DNA from: Streptomyces filipinensis
GTDB taxonomy: Bacteria; Actinomycetota; Actinomycetes; Streptomycetales; Streptomycetaceae
DNA length: 64,000 nt
Reading direction: 5' to 3'
Assembly (NCBI RefSeq): GCF_014649495.1
Contig: NZ_BMTD01000017.1
Span: forward strand, 1 to 64,000
Numbering within the stretch: the first letter of the stretch is position 1; the number at the start of each line of letters is the position of its first letter. The notes below the pieces were generated by a model. The model had not been told where the DNA came from, did no database searches, and was given only the letters and a program-made list of their open reading frames with translations. The translations under genes were made by a program, and so were the position numbers. Below are positions 33,414 through 41,763 of the stretch, piece by piece.

Positions 33414-34277
33414 GTGACACGACGAACCGACTGGGCCGAGTACGAGTACGCCGCCACCCCCGGCCCCCCGCGGGGAAGGGGCAGCGGGGGCTACCCGCAC
33501 TCCGCTCGGGGCGGTGACCACGGACACGGGGAGGACGGTCAGGGCGAGCACGCCGAGTACCGCGAACGGGGGAGCCGCGGGGACGATGGCGACGCCCACC
33601 CGGGCGGCATGGGCGGCGACCCGTACGGGGGTGGCTCGTCCGGCCACGACTCCGGCAGTGGCGTCGGCCCGCGGGGTGGCCGGGGGCGCGGCCGGCGGCG
33701 GCGCGGCTTCGGGGACGCGCCCGGTGAGGACGAAGGCGCCCCTTCCTCGTCGAGGGCCGAGCGGGGGGAGTCTTCAGGGGACCCGGTTGAGCGGGCACGG
33801 GCGATCTGTCTGCGCCTGCTCACCGGGACCCCGCGCACCCGCAAACAACTCGCGGACGCCCTGCGCAAGCGGGAGATCCCCGAGGACGCGGCCGAGGAGG
33901 TGCTGTCGCGGTTCGAGGAGGTCGGTCTGATCGACGACAGCGCGTTCGCGGAGGCCTGGGTGGAGTCCCGGCACCATGGCCGGGGACTCGCGCGCCGGGC
34001 GCTCGCCCGGGAGCTGCGCACCAAGGGGGTCGACTCGACGCTGATCGACGAGGCCGTCTCCCAGCTCGACTCCGAGCAGGAGGAGGCGACGGCCCGGGAG
34101 CTCGTGGCCCGCAAACTGCGCGCCACCCGAGGCCTCGACCGCGACAAGCGGCTCCGCCGCCTCGCCGGCATGCTCGCCCGCAAGGGCTACCCCGAGGGCA
34201 TGGCCCTGCGGGTCGTCCGCCAGGCCCTGGAGGAAGAGGGCGAGGACACGGAGTTCCTCGCAGAAGGGGACTTCTGA
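33414..34277 (+). CDS. recX: RecX regulator of RecA
   Basis: A 287-residue protein that binds RecA filaments and limits RecA activity. The RecX domain occupies about residues 125-280, with three-helix repeats (CLRLLTGTPRTRKQLADAL, IDDSAFAEAWVESRHHGRGLARRALARELRTKGV, and the last repeat ending in MALRVVRQALEEE). The first about 120 residues are extremely rich in Gly, Arg, Asp and Ser and look disordered; this is longer than in most RecX proteins. The GTG lies 3 nt after the recA stop with no strong SD, suggesting translational coupling. A start further in cannot be excluded. Confidence 0.9.
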   Translation: MTRRTDWAEYEYAATPGPPRGRGSGGYPHSARGGDHGHGEDGQGEHAEYRERGSRGDDGDAHPGGMGGDPYGGGSSGHDSGSGVGPRGGRGRGRRRRGFGDAPGEDEGAPSSSRAERGESSGDPVERARAICLRLLTGTPRTRKQLADALRKREIPEDAAEEVLSRFEEVGLIDDSAFAEAWVESRHHGRGLARRALARELRTKGVDSTLIDEAVSQLDSEQEEATARELVARKLRATRGLDRDKRLRRLAGMLARKGYPEGMALRVVRQALEEEGEDTEFLAEGDF

Positions 34278-34341
34278 GTCTCCGGGGCGGCGCGGGCGGT
34301 TCCGGATCGCGGGTCCCGCCGGGCTGCTGAAGATCCTCGGT

Positions 34342-34353
34342 GGGGTTAACCCC
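34342..34353. repeat. GGGGTTAACCCC palindrome
   Basis: A 12-bp perfect palindrome in the 219-bp gap between recX and the permease gene, about 150 bp before the permease start. It could be an operator for the permease gene; no other sign supports this. Confidence 0.35.
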
Positions 34354-34496
34354 CGCCGAAGACGCCGGACCACCGCAGTGCTCTCCCGGCCCCGCGCGAA
34401 CGATTCTGTACGCACGCTCCGGACCACGGCACGCACCCCGCCGAGGCCGGCCGCGTACGACCCAGCCGACGCGCACAACAGAAGAGAGCCCGCTCG

Positions 34497-37025
34497 ATGA
34501 TGCTGCGATACGCCCTCCGGACCGTCCGTGCACGAAAGGCGGGTTTTCTCGGCGCCTTCCTCGCGCTGATGTGCGCGGCCGCTCTGATCACCGCCTGTGG
34601 CACCCTCCTCGACACCGGCCTGCGTGGCACCATCCGCACCGAGCGCTACGCCGCCGCCCCCGTCGTGGTCTCCGGCGACCAGTACGTCCACCAGACCACC
34701 GTCAAGCACAAAAAGGGCAAGACCAAGGTCAAGCACAAGGCGAAACCCATCGCCGAGCGCGCCTGGCTCCCACAGGAACTGCGCACCAGACTCTCCCATG
34801 TCCCCGGTGTGGCCCGGGTGGTGCCCGAACTCACCTTCCTCGCCCAGCCGTTGACCCCGGCCGGGACCGGCGGCCGTACCGCCTACGGGCACGCCTGGGA
34901 ATCCGCCGTGCTGACGCCGTACCGGCTGACCGCCGGCAGCGCGCCCACCTCCGACGGTGACCTGGTCATCGACAGCGACCTCGCGGCACGGGCCGGACTG
35001 CGGCCCGGTGACCGGCTCACCGTGCAGTCCACGCAGGCCCCGCGCAGCTACCGCGTCACCGGTGTCGCCACCCCGGCCACCGCCGTACGCCACCAGACGT
35101 CCCTGTTCTTCTCCGCCGCCGAGGCCCGCCGGCTGGCCGCGCACCGGGGGCAGGTCAGCGCGTTCGGCGTACTGCCGGCCAAGGGCACGGACGCCGAGCA
35201 GGTGCGCGACGCCGTGGCGCGGGCTCTGCACGGCACCACTGCCCAGGTCAGCACCGGGGCAGCCCGTGGACCCGTCGAGTTCCTGGACGCCGCTGCCGCT
35301 CGCACCCGGCTGGTCAGCATGGGTGGCGCCATGGGCGGAACCTCACTGCTGGTGGCGGTGCTCGTGGTCGTCGGCACCTTCGCGCTCACCGTGCAGCAGC
35401 GCCACCGCGAACTCGCCCTGCTCCGCGCCATCGCCGCCACGCCCGGGCAGATCCGCAAGCTCCTCGGCCGGGAGGCGCTGATCGTCGGCACGGCGGCGGG
35501 CACCACGGGCGCGCTGCTCGGGCTGCCGCTGGGCAGCTGGCTGCACTCCAGGTTCGTCGCCCTGGGCGCCGTACCCGACACGCTTGAGCACAGCGTCAGT
35601 GTCTTCCCGCCGCTCGCCGCCCTCGCCGCCACCCTGCTCGGTGCCTGGGCAGCGGCCCGGATCGCCTCCCGCAGGATCGCCCGGATCCGCCCGACCGAGG
35701 CTCTGGCCGAGGCCAGGGCCGAGCGGACCCGTCCCGCCTGGGGGCGGATAGCCGCCGGACTGCTGCTGCTCGCCGGTGGAGCCGTCCTCGTCGTCGTCCT
35801 CACCTCGCTGCGCACCGAGCCCGCATCGACGCCCGTGACCTTCCTCGCCGTCGTCGTCCTGTCCACCTCCGTCGCTCTGCTCGGTCCCCTGCTCGTCAAG
35901 ACGGCCGCGCTGCTGCTCGCCGGCCCGCTCCGGCTCACCGGCCACGGCGGCCGCCTCGCCACCGCCAACCTGCGCGGCAACGCCGCCCGTATGGCCTCCG
36001 TCGTCACCCCCCTCACCCTGCTCATCGGCATGACCTGCACCGTGCTGTTCGTCCAGTCCACGCTCGGCGACGCCGCCCGCAGCCAGGCCCGCGCCGGTGT
36101 CCGAGCCGACTGGGTCGTCGCCGCGCAGGGGCCAGGCGTCCCCGCCGAGGCCGCCCGACGGCTGCGCACGGGGCACGACACCGTCACCGAAGTCGTCCGG
36201 ACGACCATCCGCGTGGGCCTCGACAAGTACCCCGCGCAGGGCGTCACCCCGGCGGGCCTGACCCGCACCTGGGATCCGCAGGTCACCGCCGGCTCCCTCG
36301 ACCGGCTCGGCCCCGGCACGGTCGCCGTCAGTCAACTGGCCGCGGACCAGCACCATCTGAAGCCCGGCAGCCCCCTGAAACTCACCCTCGGTGACGGCAT
36401 GCCCGCCACGCTCACCGTCGCCGCCGTCTACGCCCGCGGTCTCGGCTTCGGCGACTTCACCTTCTCCCACGACCTCGTCGCCCGCCACGTCGACAACCCG
36501 CTCGCCTCCTCCGTCCTCGTCGGCACGACCCGTACACAGACACAACTCGCGACTACACTCCGTGAGTTCCCGGGGCTGCGGATTCTTTCGCCGGCCGATG
36601 CCGACGCCCTGCAGGCGGACCGGCAGCGGACGAACGCCGAGGTCAACTATCTCGCCATGGGGCTCGTGCTGGCCTTCACCGCCATCGCCGTCGTCAACAC
36701 GCTCGCCATGTCCGTGGCAGAGCGTGTCCGGGAGTTCGCCCTGCTCCGCCTCGCCGGCGCGACCCGCCGTCAGGTGCTCCGCATGCTGCGCACCGAGGTG
36801 CTGGCCGTCCTGTTCCTCGCCACCTCGCTCGGCAGCGGGATCGCCCTCGCCGTGCTCACCGCGTTCAGCGCCGGGATGACGGGCCGCGCGGCGCCGTCGG
36901 TCACGCCCCTGCTCTATGTCACCGTCGTCGGGATCGCCGGCCTGCTCGCGCTGGTGGCCAGTGCGGTTCCGGGGCGGGCGGTGCTGCGGGTGCCGGCGGT
37001 GACGGTGGCCACGGCGAAGGAGTAG
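34497..37025 (+). CDS. FtsX/MacB-type ABC transporter permease
   Basis: An 842-residue duplicated permease with two FtsX domains. There is an N-terminal membrane helix (residues 15-40), a large extracytoplasmic domain (about 45-270) with a Lys-rich insert (VKHKKGKTKVKHKAKP), three helices (about 280-400), a second set starting near 420, a second extracytoplasmic domain (about 520-700) and three final helices. QQRHRELALLRAIAATPGQIRK and VAERVREFALLRLAGATRRQV are the two coupling-helix motifs. The partner ATPase, normally the adjacent gene upstream, is not in the window. The start ATG at 34497 (or 34500) has a weak SD AGAG. Confidence 0.85.
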   Translation: MMLRYALRTVRARKAGFLGAFLALMCAAALITACGTLLDTGLRGTIRTERYAAAPVVVSGDQYVHQTTVKHKKGKTKVKHKAKPIAERAWLPQELRTRLSHVPGVARVVPELTFLAQPLTPAGTGGRTAYGHAWESAVLTPYRLTAGSAPTSDGDLVIDSDLAARAGLRPGDRLTVQSTQAPRSYRVTGVATPATAVRHQTSLFFSAAEARRLAAHRGQVSAFGVLPAKGTDAEQVRDAVARALHGTTAQVSTGAARGPVEFLDAAAARTRLVSMGGAMGGTSLLVAVLVVVGTFALTVQQRHRELALLRAIAATPGQIRKLLGREALIVGTAAGTTGALLGLPLGSWLHSRFVALGAVPDTLEHSVSVFPPLAALAATLLGAWAAARIASRRIARIRPTEALAEARAERTRPAWGRIAAGLLLLAGGAVLVVVLTSLRTEPASTPVTFLAVVVLSTSVALLGPLLVKTAALLLAGPLRLTGHGGRLATANLRGNAARMASVVTPLTLLIGMTCTVLFVQSTLGDAARSQARAGVRADWVVAAQGPGVPAEAARRLRTGHDTVTEVVRTTIRVGLDKYPAQGVTPAGLTRTWDPQVTAGSLDRLGPGTVAVSQLAADQHHLKPGSPLKLTLGDGMPATLTVAAVYARGLGFGDFTFSHDLVARHVDNPLASSVLVGTTRTQTQLATTLREFPGLRILSPADADALQADRQRTNAEVNYLAMGLVLAFTAIAVVNTLAMSVAERVREFALLRLAGATRRQVLRMLRTEVLAVLFLATSLGSGIALAVLTAFSAGMTGRAAPSVTPLLYVTVVGIAGLLALVASAVPGRAVLRVPAVTVATAKE

Positions 37026-37044
37026 GAGCCGGGCCGGACCGCGA

Positions 37045-37074
37045 GGAACCCCCGTGCCGGGACACGGGGGTTCC
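37045..37074. terminator. Bidirectional terminator (permease/rhodanese)
   Basis: A perfect 12-bp stem, GGAACCCCCGTG and CACGGGGGTTCC, with a 6-nt loop, lies between the convergent permease and rhodanese genes. Confidence 0.8.
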
Positions 37075-37123
37075 GACTGCTTCCGGTGCCGGCTGTGCTC
37101 CAGGTCCCCGCGGGCGCCGGGGA

Positions 37124-37537
37124 TCAGGGGCTCGCCGGCTCCACCGGGAGCCCCGCCGCGCGCCACGCCTGGAAGCCGCCCACCAGGTCCGTCGCCCGGT
37201 GCAGGCCCAGTTGGTGGAGGGAGGCGGCGGCGAGACTGGAGGCGTAGCCCTCGTTGCAGATCACCACGATGCGCAGGTCGTGACCGGTGGCCTCGGGAAC
37301 GCGGTGGCTGCCCTGCGGATCGAGGCGCCACTCCAGCTCGTTGCGCTCGATGACGAGGGCGCCGGGAATCAGCCCGTCCCGCTCCCGCAGGGCTGCATAG
37401 CGGATGTCGACCAGCAGCGCCGCACCGCTCCGCGCCGCCTCGTGCGCCTCATGTGCCTCGATGCGCCGGTAGTCCGCGCGGACCCGCTCCAGCAACGCGT
37501 CGATGCCGGCCGGCGCTCGGCCGGCGGTGCCGCTCAC
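37124..37537 (-). CDS. Rhodanese-like sulfurtransferase
   Basis: A 137-residue single-domain rhodanese. The active-site cysteine is Cys94 in VVICNEGYASS, within a six-residue loop as in thiosulfate/persulfide sulfurtransferases. Other family signs are LLVDIRYAALRERDGLIPGALVIER and VGGFQAWRAAGLPV. It overlaps the upstream cysteine dioxygenase by 4 bp (37534-37537), so both are made together. I infer that it handles sulfane sulfur or sulfite arising from cysteine oxidation. Confidence 0.87.
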   Translation of the reverse strand: MSGTAGRAPAGIDALLERVRADYRRIEAHEAHEAARSGAALLVDIRYAALRERDGLIPGALVIERNELEWRLDPQGSHRVPEATGHDLRIVVICNEGYASSLAAASLHQLGLHRATDLVGGFQAWRAAGLPVEPASP

Positions 37538-38073
37538 TGCCAGTCCTCCGGTCGCTCGACCTGCTCCAGGCGCAGCACCTGGCCGGTGCGACTGTAACGG
37601 CGGATCCGCGGCAGCGGCGGGTGGTAGGCGTGGACGGAGATCGCGTGGCGGTCGCGGGACTCGTTGAGGACCTCGTGGACATGGTGATGGCCGAAGGCGC
37701 GGCCCTCGCCGGCCGGCAGCCGGCGTTCGCGGTCCACGCCCTCGGAGAGTTCCAGGGTCTTCCAGCCGTCGGTGGGCAGCCGGGCGGCGAGCGAGTTCTC
37801 CCTGAGTTCGCCGGAGGCGGTGAGGAACGCGCCGACCGAGTCGGCGTGGTCGTGCCAGCCGGTCCCGGTGCCCGGCGGCCAGCCGATCAGCCAGGCCTCA
37901 CTGCCCCCCGGTCCCTGCAGCCGCACCCAGGTGCGGCCCTCGGGGTCGAGCGGCAGGGAGGCGATCAGCTCGGCGTCGGCGGCCGTACGTCGTACGAAGT
38001 CGAAGAGGTCCGCCTGCGTGGGTGCCGAGCCGACGGCAGGGGACACGGAAGGAGAGGGGACAGACACGGACAC
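37534..38073 (-). CDS. Cysteine dioxygenase family protein
   Basis: A cupin-fold iron dioxygenase of 179 residues that oxidises cysteine (or a related thiol) to the sulfinic acid. The three-His iron site is visible as GWHDHADSVGAFLT and, later, AISVHAYHPPLP; the HHHVHEV stretch lies between them. The GTG at 38073 is chosen because upstream codons are low in coding quality and an AGGA lies about 8 nt before it; the frame is open to 38208. Its gene is coupled to the rhodanese. Two inverted repeats upstream suggest regulation. Confidence 0.8.
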   Translation of the reverse strand: MSVSVPSPSVSPAVGSAPTQADLFDFVRRTAADAELIASLPLDPEGRTWVRLQGPGGSEAWLIGWPPGTGTGWHDHADSVGAFLTASGELRENSLAARLPTDGWKTLELSEGVDRERRLPAGEGRAFGHHHVHEVLNESRDRHAISVHAYHPPLPRIRRYSRTGQVLRLEQVERPEDWQ

Positions 38074-38175
38074 ACCGTCCTGAAGGGGGTTCGCGGAACG
38101 GGCGCGCGACGGCGCCCGAAAAAGGAAGGCGAATTCAGCAGGACGGACGACACACGCAGCCCGCATAGCGGACGA

Positions 38176-38253
38176 GGTCCATATGGACCCTCCGCCACAG
38201 GCGTACACAGGTGTCGGTCATGGTCCGGAGTACAGCATGCCGGTGTACTCCGG
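38176..38253. promoter_or_regulatory. Two inverted repeats upstream of the cysteine dioxygenase
   Basis: GGTCCATATGGACC at 38176-38189 is a perfect 14-bp palindrome, and CCGGAGTACA-N9-TGTACTCCGG at 38225-38253 is a perfect 10-bp inverted repeat. Both lie between the FAD monooxygenase stop and the dioxygenase start. The second could be a terminator hairpin for the monooxygenase, the first an operator. Confidence 0.5.
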
Positions 38254-38298
38254 TCAACTCACCGTCACCATGTGGACGGAGGGTGACAGGGCGCGCGG

Positions 38299-39927
38299 TC
38301 AGCGCACGCCGGAGCCGGCCTCCGCCTCCGCCGAGGCCTCCGCCGGCGGCTCCTCCTTCACCGCGCCGCCCAGGGTCGCCTCCGCCGCCGCGTACAGGTC
38401 GGCCGGACGGACCCCGCTCAACGCGGTGACCAGGTGGCCGTCAGGGCGCACGAGCAGCACGCTGTGCGCCGGCGCACCCGGGTACTCCTCCGCGACCAGG
38501 AGCTCGGCCGGGTGCGGCAGCGCGGTCACCGCGGCCGCGAGCCGGGGCATGACCCCGGCGGACACCCAGTGCTTGCGGGCCCACACGCCCGTGCCCGGCG
38601 CGATCAGCACGACGAGCAGCGCGCCGCGGCCCAGCCGGTCGCGCAGCTGGACGAAGGAACCGTCCTCCGCGGTGACCCGTACATCGGTGACCTGTGCGCC
38701 GGGCGGGGTGTCGACGGGGATCTCGCCCTGCAGGTGCCGGGGCGCCAGCGGGGAGTCGGCGTACGCCCCCGGCGCACCAAGGGGACCGCGCCCCAGGTGA
38801 CCGTCCGTGAGCAGCACATCGTGGCCGCGGGCCGTGCCCGGGACCATCTGGCGCAGTCCGCCGGCGCCGCGCAGCACCGGCAGCGCCAGGTCCGCGGCGC
38901 GCAGCCGGGCGGTGATCAGCGCGCGCCGCTCGGCCTGATAGCTGTCCAGCAGTGCCTCGTGCGGGCCGCGGTGCCAGACCACGGCCAGCTTCCAGGCGAG
39001 GTTGTCGGCGTCCCGGAGGCCCTCGTCCAGCCCCTGGGTGCCGAGTGCGCCGAGCAGATGGGCCGCGTCCCCGGCGAGCAGGACCCGGCCGACGCGCCAG
39101 CGGCGGGCCAGCCGGTGGTGCACCATGTGGACACCGGTGTCGAGCAGCTCGTAGGCCGGTGTGGAGCCGTTCGTCCAGCCCGCGAGGGTCTCGCGGATCC
39201 GGGCCACCAGGGTCTCGGGCGTGACCAGCTCCTTGCCCGGTGGCAGCAGCCAGTCCAGGCGCCACACGCCGTCCGGGAGGGGGCGGGCGGTCACCTCCAC
39301 GGCCGAGGGCCCGGACTGCCGCCACGGCGGCATCCGGTGGAGCAACGTCCGGCCCTCCCACGGAAGTTCCACACGCAGCGCGGCGACCGCGTGTCGCTCC
39401 ACCGCGGTACGGCCCGGGAAGCGGATGTCCTGGAGTTTGCGCACGGTGGAGCGGGGTCCGTCGCAGCCGACCAGATAACTGCCACGCCACCAGACGCCCT
39501 TCGGCCCACGGGTGTGCGCGGTGACGCCGGAACGCTCCTGCTCGATCGAGTCCAGGCGGCTGTCCACGGCGACCTTGACCAGCGGCTCGTCGGCCACGGC
39601 GGCGCGCAGGGCGCTCGTGACGACGTGCTGGGCGATGTGCAGCGGGGCGGCGACGTCACCCTCGCCGAAGACGACCTCGTTCATCACCTGCTTGCGCCGC
39701 AGAGACCGCCATCCGGCCCAGCGCACGCCGTGCTCACCGAGCGCCACTTCGGTCAGCCGCTCCAGCAGCGCGGCCGTGTCCTCGCGCAGCACGACGGTGC
39801 GCGCCGGGCGGGGCTCGTCCTTGCCGGGACCCTCGTCCAGGACGACGGACGGCACCTCCTGGCGGGCCAGCGCCAGGGCGAGCGTGAGCCCGACCGGCCC
39901 GGCTCCGACGATGATCACCGGATCCAC
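38299..39927 (-). CDS. FAD-dependent aromatic-ring monooxygenase (PheA/TfdB-type)
   Basis: A 542-residue group A flavoprotein hydroxylase. It has the FAD dinucleotide motif VIIVGAGPVGLTLALALA at the N-terminus, the middle DG motif (LVGCDGPRSTVRKL) and the second FAD motif GRVLLAGDAAHLLGALGTQGLDEGLRDADNL in pieces matching the family GDAAH block. A thioredoxin-like C-terminal domain (about 420-530) is typical of the phenol hydroxylase branch. The substrate is unknown; such enzymes hydroxylate phenols or polyketide aromatics. The GTG at 39927 is chosen with AGGAGG about 9 nt upstream. It is 178 bp downstream of gluD but separated from it by a terminator. Confidence 0.85.
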   Translation of the reverse strand: MDPVIIVGAGPVGLTLALALARQEVPSVVLDEGPGKDEPRPARTVVLREDTAALLERLTEVALGEHGVRWAGWRSLRRKQVMNEVVFGEGDVAAPLHIAQHVVTSALRAAVADEPLVKVAVDSRLDSIEQERSGVTAHTRGPKGVWWRGSYLVGCDGPRSTVRKLQDIRFPGRTAVERHAVAALRVELPWEGRTLLHRMPPWRQSGPSAVEVTARPLPDGVWRLDWLLPPGKELVTPETLVARIRETLAGWTNGSTPAYELLDTGVHMVHHRLARRWRVGRVLLAGDAAHLLGALGTQGLDEGLRDADNLAWKLAVVWHRGPHEALLDSYQAERRALITARLRAADLALPVLRGAGGLRQMVPGTARGHDVLLTDGHLGRGPLGAPGAYADSPLAPRHLQGEIPVDTPPGAQVTDVRVTAEDGSFVQLRDRLGRGALLVVLIAPGTGVWARKHWVSAGVMPRLAAAVTALPHPAELLVAEEYPGAPAHSVLLVRPDGHLVTALSGVRPADLYAAAEATLGGAVKEEPPAEASAEAEAGSGVR

Positions 39928-40045
39928 GGCGCGGCGCCTCCTGCCCGCAGTGGTGCCCTGACGGACGGAGAGGAACAGGAAGGTGAAGCGGGGTGCACGG
40001 TCACAGAACGTATGCAACCCATTGGCAGAGTTTGCGTCAAGTGAC

Positions 40046-40077
40046 CAGAGGCAGTGGCGATCACGCCACTGCCTCTG
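40046..40077 (-). terminator. Terminator of the gluABCD operon
   Basis: A perfect 14-bp stem, CAGAGGCAGTGGCG and CGCCACTGCCTCTG, with loop ATCA, begins 29 bp after the gluD stop on the minus strand. Confidence 0.8.
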
Positions 40078-40105
40078 CGCGCCGTACGGGTGACGTGACG
40101 ATTTG

Positions 40106-41026
40106 TCAGACGAGCCCGGCAGGGCCGGCCCCGGCGCCGACGCCGTCTCCGGTCGCCGCCGTACCCGCGATGTCCGCCACGTCCTGGAACCCGAGCACCA
40201 CGCCCGTCGACTTCTTGCGCCGCCGCAGCCGGCTCTCCAGCCAGCTCGCGAAGGAGGTCAGCGAGAAGTTGATGACGATGTAGATCGCGGCCACGACGGT
40301 GAGGGAGGCGATGATGTTGCCGTAGTAGCCGGCCATCGTGTTGGCCGAGGCCAGCAGCTCGGGGAAGGTGAGTACCGCGCCGCCGAGGGCGGTGTCCTTC
40401 ACGATGACCACCAGCTGGCTGACGATCGCCGGGAGCATCGCGGTGACCGACTGCGGCAGCAGGATGAGCCGCATCACCTGACCCTTGCGCAGGCCGATCG
40501 CCATGGCCGCCTCGGACTGGCCCTTCGGCAGGGCGAGGATGCCCGCGCGGACGATCTCCGCGAGCACCGACGCGTTGTACAGCACCAGACCGGTCACGAC
40601 CGCGTAGAACGGACGGTCGTCCGAACTGACGTCGGTGTACTGGGCGAAGATCGCGAGCCCGAAGATCATCAGGACCAGGACCGGGATCGCCCGGAAGAAC
40701 TCGACCACGATGGCGGCCGGCACGCGCACCCACACGTGGTCCGAGAGCCGGGATATCCCGAGGACGGCACCCAGTGGAAGCGCGATGACCATCGCCAGCG
40801 CCGCCGCCTTCAGGGTGTTCTCCAGGCCGGGCCAGATGTACGTCGAGTACGCCTCCGTGCCGCTGAAGAAGGGCTTCCACAACGACCAGGCCAGCTGCCC
40901 CTTGTCGTCGAGGGCCTGGTAGACCCACCACACCACGGCCGCGAAGGCGACCACGAAGAGGGCCGTGTAGAGAACGTTGCGCCGCTTGGCACGGGGGCCC
41001 TGGGCGTCGTACAGGACCGAACTCAT
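40106..41026 (-). CDS. gluD: Glutamate ABC transporter permease GluD
   Basis: A 306-residue inner-membrane subunit of the glutamate importer. It has a longer N-terminus than GluC, with an extra helix (TALFVVAFAAVVWWVY), followed by the HisM/GlnP fold and an EAA loop (AEIVRAGILALPKGQSEAAMAIGLRKGQ) that contacts GluA. The last about 35 residues are Gly/Ala-rich. The ATG overlaps the gluC stop by 4 bp, so the two permeases are translated in step. Gene order GluA-B-C-D matches the Corynebacterium and S. coelicolor glutamate uptake systems. Confidence 0.93.
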   Translation of the reverse strand: MSSVLYDAQGPRAKRRNVLYTALFVVAFAAVVWWVYQALDDKGQLAWSLWKPFFSGTEAYSTYIWPGLENTLKAAALAMVIALPLGAVLGISRLSDHVWVRVPAAIVVEFFRAIPVLVLMIFGLAIFAQYTDVSSDDRPFYAVVTGLVLYNASVLAEIVRAGILALPKGQSEAAMAIGLRKGQVMRLILLPQSVTAMLPAIVSQLVVIVKDTALGGAVLTFPELLASANTMAGYYGNIIASLTVVAAIYIVINFSLTSFASWLESRLRRRKKSTGVVLGFQDVADIAGTAATGDGVGAGAGPAGLV

Positions 41027-41688
41027 CGCTTCACCGCCACCTTCTTGCCGACCCAGCCGAGGATCAGACCGGTCGGCAGGGTGAGGCAGACGAACCCCAG
41101 GGCGATGACCGCGGAGATCGCCAGCAGCTCTGCCTCGTTCTCGATCATCTGCTTCATCAGGAAGGCCGCCTCCGCCACACCGATCGCCGCGGCCACCGTC
41201 GTGTTCTTCGTCAACGCGATCAACACGTTGGTCAGCGGGCCGACGGCCGCGCGGAAGGCCTGCGGGAGCACGACCAGGAACAGCACCTGACTGAAGCTCA
41301 GGCCGATGGCGCGGGCGGCCTCCGCCTGCCCGACCGGCACCGTGTTGATACCGGCCCGGATCGCCTCGCACACGAAGGTCGCGGTGTAGACGATCAGGCC
41401 GAGCACGGCCAGCCGGAAGTTGATCGTGGGGAAGTCGTGCGCACCGAGGTGGATGCTCAGGGTCTGGTTGAGGCCGAGTGAGGAGAACAGGATGATCACC
41501 GTGAGCGGGATGTTCCGCACGATGTTCACGTAGGCGGTGGCGAAACCGCGCATCAGCGGTACGGGGCCCACCCGCATGGCGGCCAGCAGAGTGCCCCAGA
41601 CCAGGGAACCCACGGCCGACAGCAGCGTCAGCTGCACCGTCGTCCAGAAGGCTCCCAGCACGTCGTACTTGTCAAGAAAGTCGAACAC
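41023..41688 (-). CDS. gluC: Glutamate ABC transporter permease GluC
   Basis: A 221-residue HisM/GlnP-type permease with five helices. FWTTVQLTLLSAVGSLVWGTLLAAMRV begins the transporter fold, and the EAA loop is CEAIRAGINTVPVGQAEAARAIGLS. It pairs with GluD to form the channel. The GTG at 41688 has SD GGGAG a few nt upstream. It lies 75 bp after gluB, with a strong intercistronic hairpin in the gap. Confidence 0.93.
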   Translation of the reverse strand: MFDFLDKYDVLGAFWTTVQLTLLSAVGSLVWGTLLAAMRVGPVPLMRGFATAYVNIVRNIPLTVIILFSSLGLNQTLSIHLGAHDFPTINFRLAVLGLIVYTATFVCEAIRAGINTVPVGQAEAARAIGLSFSQVLFLVVLPQAFRAAVGPLTNVLIALTKNTTVAAAIGVAEAAFLMKQMIENEAELLAISAVIALGFVCLTLPTGLILGWVGKKVAVKR

Positions 41689-41718
41689 GATCTCCCGCGC
41701 TTCCGCGTGTAAGGATGC

Positions 41719-41752
41719 CCCGGTGCGCCGCCGTCAGGAGCGGCGCACCGGG
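41719..41752 (-). repeat. Intercistronic stem-loop between gluB and gluC
   Basis: CCCGGTGCGCCG and CGGCGCACCGGG form a perfect 12-bp stem (13 bp with the next pair). It sits just after the gene for the binding protein. Such hairpins usually protect upstream mRNA or partly terminate, raising binding protein above permease. Confidence 0.65.
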
Positions 41753-41763
41753 CGGGGGTTGCC

